Source of the DNA: Novosphingobium sp. 9
Lineage (GTDB): Bacteria; Pseudomonadota; Alphaproteobacteria; Sphingomonadales; Sphingomonadaceae
Length of the DNA stretch: 64,000 nt
Assembly (NCBI RefSeq): GCF_025340265.1
Contig: NZ_CP022707.1
Coordinates: 124,001-188,000 of the forward strand
Direction of reading: 5' to 3'
The position numbers were made by a program, and so were the translations under genes. Every line of letters starts with the position of its first letter. The first letter of the stretch is position 1. The notes below the pieces were generated by a model. That model saw only the letters and a program-made list of their open reading frames with translations. It made no database searches and had not been told where the DNA came from. Shown one piece after another: positions 7,871-16,572 of the stretch.

Positions 7871-10060
7871 TTACCAGGTGAAGCCGATGGTGCCCATCAC
7901 CGTGCGGCGCTGGCCGTACCAGCACCAGCCATAGGCCGCGTAGCAGCTGGTCAGGTACTTCTTGTCAAAGATATTGGTGGCATTCACGCCCACCGTGACG
8001 CCCTGCAAGGTGTTGCTGAGCTTGCCGAGATTGAAGCGCGCCAGTGCGTCGAACACGGTGTAGCCCGGCGTATAGATCGAGTTTCCGGCATAGACTTCAT
8101 CGACATGACGGACCACGCCGCCGATCTTGAAGCCCGCCAGCACGCTGTCTTCCGGTGCCGACCAGTTGATGTTCGCCGAAGTGCCGCCCTTGCCGACGAC
8201 GGCCAGCCCCTTGCCGACGTTGTCGGGGTTGGTGTCCTTGATCGTCTTCACGCTCTGGCGGCTGAACGCCAGATGGAAGTCGAAGCCGTAGGGCAGCGAG
8301 CCCGAAGCCTCGACCTCGACGCCCTGCGAACGGACCTTGCCGCTCTGGGTGACGTAGTTGGTCGGCGCAGGGGCCGTGACGACCAGATTGCTCTGGTCGA
8401 TGTGGAAGTACGCCGCCGACATCAGGATATCGGTGCCGGGAATCTGATACTTGGCACCAGCCTCGATCTGCTTGCCAGTGGTCGGCTTGGCGATGGAGAG
8501 ATCGGACAGCACGCTCGTGTTGGGCTGGAACGAGGTGGAGTAGCTCACATAAGGCGAAATGCCCAGGCTGGTCTTGTACAGCGCGGCCACACGATAGGTG
8601 AACTTGTGATCGTGCTGGAGACTGGAGGTGGTAACGCCCGAGGTGGTCGTCTGCACCGCGCCGCGAGCCCAGTCATAGCGACCGCTGGCGAGCACGCGCA
8701 GACCGCCAACCGAGATCTGGTCCTGCGCATAGATGCCCTGCTGGCGCTGCTGTGCCTTGGACAGGCTCGGCGTCGCGTAACCGTCGAGGTCGTAATTCAG
8801 CACATGGTACGGATCGCTCGGCGTCGCGGTGGTGCCATAGACCGGATCGTAGGGGTTGATGTCCGTCGCACCGCCGAAGGCGTAAAGCTCGCTCGAATGC
8901 GCGACCTGCCGGTCCACACCGAACAGCAGCTTGTGCTCAACCGGGCCGGTGTTGACGGTGCCGGTCAGCTGGTTGTCGTACGTGAACGTGTTCAACTGCT
9001 CTGCTGTCGCATAGGAATAGCGCGTGTAATCGGTGTCGCTGAGATAGCCGCCGCCCGTGTAGACGATGCCGAGGTCGCTCTTCACATACTGGTAGCGCGC
9101 CGCCGAGCGGAACTTCCAGCCACCGCCGAAGTCGTGGTTGAAGATGTACGTCAGGCCGAACTGCTCGCGGCTGAAGTAGTCGTCCGGCTCACCGCCGTAG
9201 AACTTCGTCGAAATCTTGCCTTCCGGATTGGCGGTCAGCGTGCCGTATTCCGGGAACACGCCGTAGTTGCCGTTGAACGGATCGTGCGAATAGGCGGCCA
9301 GCACCGTGAAGTCGGTCGAGGTGCCGGCGCCCAGCGTGACCGCGCCCGACACGGTTTCGCGACGGCGCTTGCCCTCGCCCATGGTCTGCTGGTCGTCCGC
9401 ACCGTTGGCGCTGCCGTAAAGGCGCCACAGCACGCCGTTGCCGATCTTGCCGCCCACGTCGGCATCGACGCGGTACTGGTTGTAGGTGCCATAGGAACCT
9501 GCAACGGCGCCGTAGAACTCCTTGTCGATCGGCAGCTTGCTCTGCTCGTTGACGAGTCCGCCTGGGCTCGATGCACCATAGAGCGACGAGGACGCGCCCT
9601 TGATCACTTCGATGCGATCGAGACGCGACATGTCCACCTGCGGCACGGCGTAACCGGTGGCGCTACCGTACTGCTTCAGGCCATCGAGATAGGTATCAAC
9701 GTCAAAGCCACGCAGCTTGAACTGGTCGTAGACTTCGGCCGAAGCACCGCGGGTTTCCGGCGTGACACCGGCCACGAAGCGCAGCGCCTGATTGAGGTTC
9801 TGGATACCCAGATCAGCGATTCGCTTGGAATCGATCACCGAAACCGACTGCGGCGTTTCCGCGATCGGCAGATCGGTCTTGGTGCTCGAACTGGCCTCGG
9901 TGATGGGGCGTGCCCCGGTGACGACGATCGACTCGCGCTGATCGCTATCCGGCGCAGCGGCATCGGCGGCATCTGCCAGCGCCGGGCTAGCCAGTGCGAA
10001 AGTTGCGAGACAGGCCGCCGCACTGGTCAGAAGCCGGGTGCGGGCGAGATTCTTCGACAT
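7871..10060 (-). CDS. TonB-dependent siderophore receptor
   Basis: Outer-membrane beta-barrel for uptake of a ferric siderophore, 729 residues. It has a signal peptide ending near ALA at residues 27-29, then a TonB-box-like ESIVVTG, a plug domain (TPQSVSVIDSKRIADL, FKLRGFD, YLDGLKQYG, RIEVIKGASSSLYG) and a barrel ending in aromatic W. The IEVIKG...LYG pattern and the C-terminal FDKKYLTSCY region are typical of ferrichrome/pyoverdine-type receptors. Two Cys near the C-terminus (SCYAAYGWCW) are characteristic of that group. It is unusual in splitting the flagellar locus. A Fur-like palindrome lies upstream. The actual ligand is unknown. Confidence 0.93.
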   Translation of the reverse strand: MSKNLARTRLLTSAAACLATFALASPALADAADAAAPDSDQRESIVVTGARPITEASSSTKTDLPIAETPQSVSVIDSKRIADLGIQNLNQALRFVAGVTPETRGASAEVYDQFKLRGFDVDTYLDGLKQYGSATGYAVPQVDMSRLDRIEVIKGASSSLYGASSPGGLVNEQSKLPIDKEFYGAVAGSYGTYNQYRVDADVGGKIGNGVLWRLYGSANGADDQQTMGEGKRRRETVSGAVTLGAGTSTDFTVLAAYSHDPFNGNYGVFPEYGTLTANPEGKISTKFYGGEPDDYFSREQFGLTYIFNHDFGGGWKFRSAARYQYVKSDLGIVYTGGGYLSDTDYTRYSYATAEQLNTFTYDNQLTGTVNTGPVEHKLLFGVDRQVAHSSELYAFGGATDINPYDPVYGTTATPSDPYHVLNYDLDGYATPSLSKAQQRQQGIYAQDQISVGGLRVLASGRYDWARGAVQTTTSGVTTSSLQHDHKFTYRVAALYKTSLGISPYVSYSTSFQPNTSVLSDLSIAKPTTGKQIEAGAKYQIPGTDILMSAAYFHIDQSNLVVTAPAPTNYVTQSGKVRSQGVEVEASGSLPYGFDFHLAFSRQSVKTIKDTNPDNVGKGLAVVGKGGTSANINWSAPEDSVLAGFKIGGVVRHVDEVYAGNSIYTPGYTVFDALARFNLGKLSNTLQGVTVGVNATNIFDKKYLTSCYAAYGWCWYGQRRTVMGTIGFTW

Positions 10061-10103
10061 CGGGATACCTTCCGTTACAAATTCGTAAGGCGCCCCTACT
10101 GCT

Positions 10104-10122
10104 ATTGAGAACGCCTCTCAAT
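10104..10122. promoter_or_regulatory. Candidate iron-response operator upstream of the siderophore receptor
   Basis: Perfect 7-bp inverted repeat ATTGAGA / TCTCAAT with a 5-base spacer, 44-62 bases upstream of the receptor start codon. Outer TGAGA/TCTCA half-sites resemble alphaproteobacterial Fur-type boxes, although the centre does not fit the 7-1-7 consensus well. Position and target gene make iron control the best guess. Confidence 0.45.
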
Positions 10123-10205
10123 GGCTGGTATCCGAAAATGATTTGCAGTTGCCATTGCGCAACAGCTGGCCCCTTTGCCATCACCGCCATTCGGACCAAT
10201 GCAAA

Positions 10206-10241
10206 CGGGCCGGGAGGGTTTGGGGAAACCCGCCCGGCCCG
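10206..10241 (-). terminator. fliC: fliC transcription terminator
   Basis: Strong hairpin of a 16-bp stem (one mismatch) and a GGGG loop: arms 10206-10221 and 10226-10241, downstream of the - strand flagellin gene. A short T run follows on the - strand. A smaller GCCGC/GCGGC hairpin (10248-10260) lies between it and the gene. Confidence 0.75.
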
Positions 10242-10336
10242 CGACCCGCCGCTTTGCGGCAGGCCGGGGTACTTCTTTGGTATGCCGTGCTTTTGCAGCG
10301 CCTCGATGCGACCCGAAGCGGCTCTCTTTCAGCCTG

Positions 10337-11161
10337 TCAGCGCAGCAGCGAGAGGACGTTCTGCTGGCTCTGGTTGGCCTGCGAGAGCATCGCGGTGGAG
10401 GCTTGCGAGAGGATCTGGGCCTTGGCCATCGCGGTGGTTTCGGTCGAATAGTCGGCATCCTCGATGCGCGATTTCGCGTCCGAGAGGTTGGTGCTGTTGC
10501 TGGTCAGCGTGTTGATCGCCGATTCGAGGCGGTTCTGGCCTGCGCCCAGCGAGGCGCGGGTGGCGTTCACGTCGTCGAGCGCGTTGCCCACGCTGGTCAT
10601 CGTCGCGGCTGCCTTGGTCGCGTCCGAAACGTCGAGCGCGGCGGCGGTCAGGTTGGTGCCGTCGATCGCGGTGCTGGTCAGCGTCACCTTTTCACCCGCA
10701 TTGGCGCCGGTCTGGATATCGAAGGTCTTGTCGGTGCCTGCCGTGGTCGAGAACAGCGCGTTGCCGTTGAACTTGGTCTGCGTCATCACGTCCGAGATCT
10801 GCGCCGTCAGCGCCGTCACTTCCGACTGCATCGCCGTGCGGTCCGAGGCCTGATAGGTGCCCGAGGCCGACTGCACCGCCAGTTCGCGGACCCGCTGGAG
10901 CATGTTGGTGACTTCCGACAGCGCGCCCTCGGCGGTCTGCGCCAGCGAGATGCCGTCGTTGGCGTTGCGGATGCCCTGGCTCATGCCTTTGATCTGCGAG
11001 GTCATCGAGGTGGAGATCGCCAGACCCGCCGCGTCGTCCTTGGCCGAGTTGATCCGCTTGCCGGTCGACAGCCGCTCCATCGCCGTGCCCAGCGCCTTGT
11101 CCGCCGCTGCCGACGCATTGCTTGCCCGAATCGCCGAAATGTTCGTGTTGATCACTGACAT
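10337..11161 (-). CDS. fliC: Flagellin
   Basis: Filament subunit, 274 residues, a short flagellin with conserved D0/D1 ends and a minimal central domain. The N-terminus (MSVINTNISAIRASNASAAAD, then RLSTGKRINSAKDDAAGLAIS) and C-terminus (SRIEDADYSTETTAMAKAQILSQA ... NVLSLLR) are diagnostic. It is the only flagellin in the window. It is transcribed opposite to the rest of the flagellar genes and divergent from the sigma-54 activator gene, which fits class III control by that activator. Confidence 0.96.
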   Translation of the reverse strand: MSVINTNISAIRASNASAAADKALGTAMERLSTGKRINSAKDDAAGLAISTSMTSQIKGMSQGIRNANDGISLAQTAEGALSEVTNMLQRVRELAVQSASGTYQASDRTAMQSEVTALTAQISDVMTQTKFNGNALFSTTAGTDKTFDIQTGANAGEKVTLTSTAIDGTNLTAAALDVSDATKAAATMTSVGNALDDVNATRASLGAGQNRLESAINTLTSNSTNLSDAKSRIEDADYSTETTAMAKAQILSQASTAMLSQANQSQQNVLSLLR

Positions 11162-11511
11162 GATAAATTACCCTTTGATAAGTCTGGAAAATCGCTTCGC
11201 GGCGACCCCGGACCATCCGGCAGCACCGTCACCAGCCAGACCGGCAGGGCGCGTCGGTTTTTAAGCAGGGTCGGTCGATTTTTTTGGCAGGATGCCCCGA
11301 TGCGCCTTTGTACGGCCTCCACGATCCTGCCGCCTGCAAACGGCAAAACCCTGCCGCTGCAATCCTTTGCCAACATCCCGCGCGATCACCCGCAAGCGCG
11401 CGCATCCTTTCTCCTACGGGCAAACCCGAGGGGTAGGGTTTTCAAAAGATTGGCCATTCGCGCGCATACCCGAGTCCGGAACCTGGTACATTCCAACGAG
11501 GACTTGGGACT
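11162..11511. other. Divergent promoter region between fliC and the sigma-54 activator
   Basis: 350 bases without a convincing gene. Contains short T runs (TTTTTAAG and TTTTTTT near 11260-11285) and is less GC-rich than its flanks, consistent with two divergent promoters and activator sites. No clear sigma-70 or sigma-28 promoter was recognised. Confidence 0.6.
11220..11234 (-). promoter_or_regulatory. Possible sigma-54 (-24/-12) promoter for fliC
   Basis: On the - strand the segment reads TGGTGACGGTGCTGC, giving GG and GC dinucleotides with the 10-base spacing of RpoN promoters, about 59 bases upstream of the fliC start. The match to the full consensus is only partial. Support comes mainly from the adjacent sigma-54 activator gene. 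Confidence 0.3.
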
Positions 11512-12858
11512 ATGGTCGATACAGCCTTCGACACCGAAAAATCCTGGAGCATCTCGCGCGAGCATGGGCCGCTCGCCCGCCGCGCGGCGGGGATCGCCGC
11601 CTCGCTCTACGACATTGCCGCCATCGACCTGCGTGACGCGGAACAACACCGCCCGGCACGCCCGCGCAGCCGCGTGGTCGGTCTGGCGCGCGGATCGAAA
11701 CCGGCGCTTACCCGCGAGGGCGGCAACCGCATCCTGCTGACCTATGCCGACCCCGCCAGTGAGGGCGCGCTCGCGCTCGTGCTCGCCGCGCTCGCCGGGC
11801 CGCAGGAGCCGATCGCCGCCGATCCGCAGAGCCTTGCCGTCTTCGCGCTGGCCGAGCGGCTCGCCGCCAGCGACATTCCCGTGCTGATCAACGGCCCCAC
11901 CGGCACCGGCAAGGAAGTGCTCAGCCGCTTCATCCATGCCCGCAGCCCCCGCGCCGACAAGCCGTTCATCGCGGTCAACTGCGCCGCGATGCCCGAAACG
12001 ATGCTGGAGGCCATGCTGTTCGGCCACCAGAAAGGCGCCTTCACCGGCGCGACGGCGGCGTCCGAAGGCTTCATGCGCGCGGCGGACGGCGGCACGCTGC
12101 TGCTCGACGAGATCGCCGAGATGCCGCTGACGCTTCAGGCCAAGCTGCTGCGCGCGTTGCAGGAGCAGGAGGTGGTCCCCGTGGGCGCCAGCCGCGCGAT
12201 CAAGGTGGACGTGCGGATCATCGCCTGCGCCAACCGCGACCTGCCCACCGAAGTCGCCGAAGGACGGTTCCGCGCCGACCTGTTCTATCGCCTCAACGTC
12301 TTCCCGCTCCAGCTGGCGCCGTTGCGCGAACGGGCGGACGACATCGCCCCGCTCGCCTGCGCGATGGTGCTACGGCATTCGCAGGATCGGGCGCATGACC
12401 CCAAGGCCATCCCCTGCCTGTCCGAAGCCTCGCTGGCATTGCTCAAGCTGCATTCGTGGCCCGGCAACGTGCGCGAACTGGAGAACGTCATCCGCCGCGC
12501 GCTGCTGCTGGCGCAAGGCTCCGCGCTGATCGAGCCCGAGCATATCGTGTTCGACCGCCCGGCGCGGCTGGTCCAGCCTTTCGCATCCTCGCCCTTCACC
12601 GCGCCACTGGTAGAGCTTCCCGCCAGCCCCGAGCACGCCAACGCCGAAAGCAGCAACACCGGCAGGGATCACAACCTCGCCAGCGTGGTCCAGACCTCGC
12701 AAGCGCGGGTGATCCTCGAAGTGCTGGAAGCCTGCGGCGGCAACCGCCTGCGCGCCGCGCGCGAACTGGGCATTTCCGAGCGCACGCTGCGCTATCGCCT
12801 CGCCTCGATGCGCGAGGCCGGGATCGAGGTCGGCCGCATGGCCGGTAGCGCCCGATGA
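11512..12858 (+). CDS. flbD: Sigma-54-dependent flagellar activator (FlbD/FleQ-like)
   Basis: Enhancer-binding activator of RpoN promoters, 448 residues. The AAA+ domain shows Walker A GPTGTGKE (128-135), the sigma-54 contact loop GAFTGA (175-180), Walker B TLLLDEIAEMP (about 195-205) and WPGNVRELENVIRRALLL. The C-terminal Fis-type helix-turn-helix (GNRLRAARELGISERTLRYRL) binds DNA. The N-terminal part has no recognisable receiver phosphorylation site, so activity is probably set by a partner such as FliX. Its stop overlaps fliE, so it heads the fliE-flhB operon. The symbol rests on the position and type of the gene. Confidence 0.85.
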   Translation: MVDTAFDTEKSWSISREHGPLARRAAGIAASLYDIAAIDLRDAEQHRPARPRSRVVGLARGSKPALTREGGNRILLTYADPASEGALALVLAALAGPQEPIAADPQSLAVFALAERLAASDIPVLINGPTGTGKEVLSRFIHARSPRADKPFIAVNCAAMPETMLEAMLFGHQKGAFTGATAASEGFMRAADGGTLLLDEIAEMPLTLQAKLLRALQEQEVVPVGASRAIKVDVRIIACANRDLPTEVAEGRFRADLFYRLNVFPLQLAPLRERADDIAPLACAMVLRHSQDRAHDPKAIPCLSEASLALLKLHSWPGNVRELENVIRRALLLAQGSALIEPEHIVFDRPARLVQPFASSPFTAPLVELPASPEHANAESSNTGRDHNLASVVQTSQARVILEVLEACGGNRLRAARELGISERTLRYRLASMREAGIEVGRMAGSAR

Positions 12859-13253
12859 GCGGCACTTCGGGAATAGGCGGGCTCGGTGCGGGCGGCGGCA
12901 TCCAGCAGATTCTGGCGATGCGCCAGCAGATCATTGCCCGCTCCGACCTCCTCCAGCAGTTGCATGCTTCCAAGGATGCCAGCCAGACCGGACAGGCCGG
13001 GGCCTCGCAATCCGTCGGAGGCACCAGCCCTTCCGGCGGGTTCGCGGATTCGCTGAAATCCGCACTCGATGGTGTCAGCGGCGTGCAGAACCGCGCCGAG
13101 GATCTCTCCACCGCCTACGAGCGCGGCGAAGTGACCGACGTCGCCAAGGTCATGCTCGCCCGGCAGGAAGCCGGGGTCGCGTTCGAGGTGACACTCCAGG
13201 TCCGCAACAAGCTGCTGTCCGCCTATCAGGACATCATGAGGATGGGCGTCTGA
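12855..13253 (+). CDS. fliE: Flagellar hook-basal body protein FliE
   Basis: Adaptor joining the MS ring to the rod, 132 residues. The conserved C-terminal half includes FADSLKSALDGVSGVQNRAEDLSTAYERGE, DVAKVMLARQEAGVAFEVTLQVRNKLLSAYQDIMRMGV. ATG at 12855 overlaps the activator's stop (ATGA), so the activator and the basal-body genes are coupled. The N-terminal 40 residues are Gly/Ser rich and not informative. Confidence 0.93.
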   Translation: MSGTSGIGGLGAGGGIQQILAMRQQIIARSDLLQQLHASKDASQTGQAGASQSVGGTSPSGGFADSLKSALDGVSGVQNRAEDLSTAYERGEVTDVAKVMLARQEAGVAFEVTLQVRNKLLSAYQDIMRMGV

Positions 13254-13257
13254 CCCT

Positions 13258-14916
13258 ATGGCCGATATCGTTCCTGCCACCACCGGCCCCGCGATCTCCT
13301 TTCCCGGAGGTGGTTCGGTACTGACGCGCGTTTCGGGCTTCACCGCGCAGCCTGCGGTCAGGAAGATGCTGCCCGCCTTCGTCGGCCTTGCCGCGATCGG
13401 CGGCGCGCTCCTGGCGTGGTCGATGCTGAGCCCCTCGCCGCAACGCACGCTCTATTCACAGCTCGACGACAGCGAGCGCGCCAGCGTTGCCGCCGCGCTG
13501 GAGCAGGCGGGGATCACGTACATCATCGACAACCAGTCCGGCGCGCTGACCGTGCCCGAAGGCGACTATTACAAGGCGCGCATGCTGGTCGCCTCGGACG
13601 GCGCGCTCGCCGCGCCCGAAAGCGGCGATGCCATGCTCGACAAGCTGCCGATGGGCGCCAGCCGCACGCTGGAGGGTGAGCGGCTGCGCTCGGCGCGCGA
13701 GCACGACCTCCAGCTTTCGATCATGGAGATCGACGGGGTGGAAGCCGTCCGCGTCCATCTGGCACAGGGCGAAAGATCGGTGTTCGTGCGCGACAATACC
13801 CCGCCCAGCGCCTCGGTGATGGTGCGCCTGGCCCGTGGCCGCACTCTGAGCGATGGGCAGGTGCGCGCGATCGTCAACCTCGTTGCCGGATCGGTGCCGG
13901 GGCTGACCGCCGAGGCCGTGCGCGTGGTCGATCAGCACGGCGACCTGCTGTCCGATCCCGATGCTGGCAAGGACAGCGTGTTCGACCTGCAATCGCGCAT
14001 GGAGGCCAAGCTGCGCGATCAGGTGGACCAGCTGCTCACGCCGATGCTGGGACAGGGCAACTTCTCGTCCGAGATCCAGGTCCAGCTGGACATGAACGAG
14101 ATCACCTCGGCGCGGGAAAGCTACGACAAGGACGGCGTGGTGCGCTCGGAAACGCAACAGCAGTCGCAGAGCAGCGCGCCGGGACAGACAGGCGGCGTGC
14201 CGGGCGTGCTGTCGAACACGCCTCCACCCGCCACCCAGGTACAAGCCGCCCCGCCTCAGGGCACTGCTCCGCCTGCGCCCGGCGCCACACCTCCGAGCAA
14301 CGGCGAAAGCAGCTCGACACGCAACTACGAACTGGGCCGTCAGGTCGAAGTGACCAACAACCACCCCGGCGACCTCAAGCGCATTTCGGTGGCCGTCGCG
14401 GTCAGCCGCGAGGCGATGAAGAACGGCAAGGCGACGGACGTCACCGACCTGCAACAGCTGATCTCCGCCGCCGTGGGCGCAGACACCCAGCGCGGCGATC
14501 AGGTGAAAGTCATCATGCGCACCTTCCAGCCGGACGAGACGGTCGCGCCCGCGTTCTACGAGACACCGTGGTTCGCCATCGTGGTACGCAACGTCGCCGC
14601 ATTGCTGGCAGTGCTGCTGGTCCTGCTGCTCGGCGTGCGCCCGGCGCTGAAGGCGCTGCGCGGCGATGGTTCGTCGAAGAAGCAGGCAAAAGGCAGCAAC
14701 CCCGCCGACATCGCCGCCGCCGCACTTTCTGCCCCGCAAGCTGTGCCGGTCCGCTCGACCGAGGGCGTGCAGGTCGATGTCTCGCGCGCCGATCTGCTGA
14801 GCGCGCAGGTCAACCTCGCCCAGCGGCTGGTCTCCGAAAAGCCCGAGCAGGCGGTGCAGGCGCTGCGCCAGATGCTGAAAGACCCGGCCGATGCCGGGGC
14901 GGCAGGTGCGCGATGA
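13258..14916 (+). CDS. fliF: Flagellar MS-ring protein FliF
   Basis: Integral membrane ring on which the rotor and export gate assemble, 552 residues. It has a first membrane helix near residues 38-62 (MLPAFVGLAAIGGALLAW), ring-building motifs (GDYYKARMLVAS, YTP-like ARNYELGRQVEVTN), a Pro/Gln-rich periplasmic insert (about residues 295-350), a second helix (VVRNVAALLAVLLVLLLGVRP) and a C-terminal cytoplasmic tail that binds FliG. It starts four bases after fliE and overlaps fliG. Confidence 0.95.
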   Translation: MADIVPATTGPAISFPGGGSVLTRVSGFTAQPAVRKMLPAFVGLAAIGGALLAWSMLSPSPQRTLYSQLDDSERASVAAALEQAGITYIIDNQSGALTVPEGDYYKARMLVASDGALAAPESGDAMLDKLPMGASRTLEGERLRSAREHDLQLSIMEIDGVEAVRVHLAQGERSVFVRDNTPPSASVMVRLARGRTLSDGQVRAIVNLVAGSVPGLTAEAVRVVDQHGDLLSDPDAGKDSVFDLQSRMEAKLRDQVDQLLTPMLGQGNFSSEIQVQLDMNEITSARESYDKDGVVRSETQQQSQSSAPGQTGGVPGVLSNTPPPATQVQAAPPQGTAPPAPGATPPSNGESSSTRNYELGRQVEVTNNHPGDLKRISVAVAVSREAMKNGKATDVTDLQQLISAAVGADTQRGDQVKVIMRTFQPDETVAPAFYETPWFAIVVRNVAALLAVLLVLLLGVRPALKALRGDGSSKKQAKGSNPADIAAAALSAPQAVPVRSTEGVQVDVSRADLLSAQVNLAQRLVSEKPEQAVQALRQMLKDPADAGAAGAR

Positions 14917-15928
14917 GCGAGCAGGCGGCGCTGACGGCGGACCTTACGGCGGATAAAGCCGCGATCATGGTGATGCTGCTGGACGAGGTGCATTCCGCGC
15001 GCATCCTCTCCGAACTCGACCCGCGCGAATTGCGGCTGCTGGGCGAGAAGATGGTCGCGCTGGGCGAGATCGGACCGGACGTGATCGCGGGCGCCATCAC
15101 CGGCTTCGTCGAGACCAGCGAGGCGATGGGCATCACCGCGCACGCCCGGCGCGAGCAGGTCCACACGATGATGACGCGTGCAGTGGGCGAGGTGAAGGCT
15201 GACAACCTGATGCACCGCATTGCCCCCGAGGCGCCGCGCACCTCGCCGCTGGAACTCGCGCGCTGGCTGGTGCCGTCTGCCATCGTGCCGCTGATCGTGG
15301 GCGAGCATCCGCAGGTCATCGCCGTGCTGCTGGTGCAGCTGGAAGCCGAAATCGCGGCGCAAGTGCTTCACGCCCTGCCCGAGGCGGAGCAGGCCGAGAT
15401 CGTCCACCGCGTTGCCACGCTCGGCCCGGTCGCCCCCATGCGCTGGCCATGCTCGACGACCTGCTGACCCGGCGCATCACCAAGTGCCATGGCCGTCAGG
15501 CGCTGACGATGGGTGGTGTGCGCGAGGCCGCGGGCATCATCAACGGCGTCGGCAAGCTGGTGGAAAAGCGGGTGATGGGCGAGATCGGCAAGGCCGACAA
15601 GAAGCTGGCCAGGCTGATCGAAGAGGAGATGTTCAAGTTCGAGCATCTCTTCGTGCTCGATCCGCAGGCGATGGGCGCGCTGCTGCGCGACACCCCGAAC
15701 GAGACGCTGATCGATGCGCTGAAAGGCGTCTCCGAAGACGAGCGCGAGGTATTCTTCCGCGCCATGTCCAGCCGCGCCGCCGATGGCGTGAAGGACGAGA
15801 TCGCCGCGCGCGGCCGGGTGAAGCTGGCCGATGTGGTCGCCGCGCAGAAAGCGGTGGTCGCCACCGCCCGTCGCCTCGCCACCGAAGGCGTGCTGGTGTT
15901 CGGTTCGGGAGACGACGACTATGTCTGA
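14913..15928 (+). pseudogene. fliG: Rotor-switch protein FliG, reading frame broken near 15435
   Basis: FliG links the MS ring to the C-ring and contacts MotA. The first frame (from ATG 14913, overlapping fliF) encodes the N/middle domains (AAIMVMLLDEVHSARILSELDPRE ... LVPSAIVPLIVGEHPQVIAVLL) and then stops at 15467 after a nonsense tail. The frame shifted by one continues from about 15437 (HALAMLDDLL) through the middle and C-terminal torque domain (EEMFKFEHLFVLDPQAMGALLR ... KLADVVAAQKAVV) to 15928. The junction is a run of five C at 15433-15437; six would restore VAPHALAML. It could be a true mutation, slippage, or an assembly indel. Confidence 0.88.
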
Positions 15929-16562
15929 CTTCGGGTTCCGCTTCACGCCCCGTCCCGTCTCGCTGTCGGGCGAGCTTACCGTTTCGCGCGGGTTCCGCGC
16001 CGACAACCGCTTCGATGCGTCGCCGCGCTTCACCACAGCGCGCCCGCTGCCCGAAGGCCAGCTGCCGCCGGGGATCGCGCCTGCGCCGCTCAGCGATCCG
16101 GTTGCCGATGCCTGGTCGCAGGGGTTCGAGGCGGGCTTCCATCAGGCCGCCGCCGAAGCCGCCGCGCAGCAGGCCGAGGCGGCGCAAGCGGTCGAAGCGC
16201 TCACCCTCGCCTTCGCGCGGATGAACACGCGGATGGAAGAGGAACTGCGCCTGCGCCTGCGCGAAACGGTCGCCGCGCTGTGCGAGGCCGCGATCGCGCC
16301 GATGACCCTCGATCCCGAAGCGCTCTCCCGCCGCGTCGCCAAGGCCGCAGGCATGCTGGCGCGCGCCGACGACGAGCGCGTGGTGCGCCTGCATCCCGAG
16401 GATCTGAAACTGGTGGCCGAGCGCCTCTCGCCCGACTGGAAGGTGGAGCCCGATCCTTCGCTGGAGCGCGGCACCGTGCGCGTCGAGGCCGCCTGCGGCG
16501 GCGTCGAGGACAGCCCCGCCCTGTGGCGCGAGGCGATCCGCGAAGCGCTCCACCAGTGCTGA
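15921..16562 (+). CDS. fliH: Flagellar export ATPase regulator FliH
   Basis: Cytosolic stator of the export ATPase FliI, 213 residues. The middle is Ala/Glu/Gln-rich and helical (AWSQGFEAGFHQAAAEAAAQQ; the repeated small-residue spacing is typical of FliH/HrpE). The C-terminal domain includes RVVRLHPEDL and DWKVEPDPSLERGTVRVEAACG, the V-ATPase subunit E-like pattern. ATG at 15921 overlaps the end of fliG by eight bases. It sits immediately before fliI. Confidence 0.85.
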   Translation: MSDFGFRFTPRPVSLSGELTVSRGFRADNRFDASPRFTTARPLPEGQLPPGIAPAPLSDPVADAWSQGFEAGFHQAAAEAAAQQAEAAQAVEALTLAFARMNTRMEEELRLRLRETVAALCEAAIAPMTLDPEALSRRVAKAAGMLARADDERVVRLHPEDLKLVAERLSPDWKVEPDPSLERGTVRVEAACGGVEDSPALWREAIREALHQC

Positions 16563-16572
16563 ATACGCGCCC

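Noticed and set aside
7859..10108. 749-codon open frame on + opposite the siderophore receptor gene
   Set aside because: Antisense shadow of a GC-rich gene; its translation shows no domain, while the - strand product is a clear TonB receptor.
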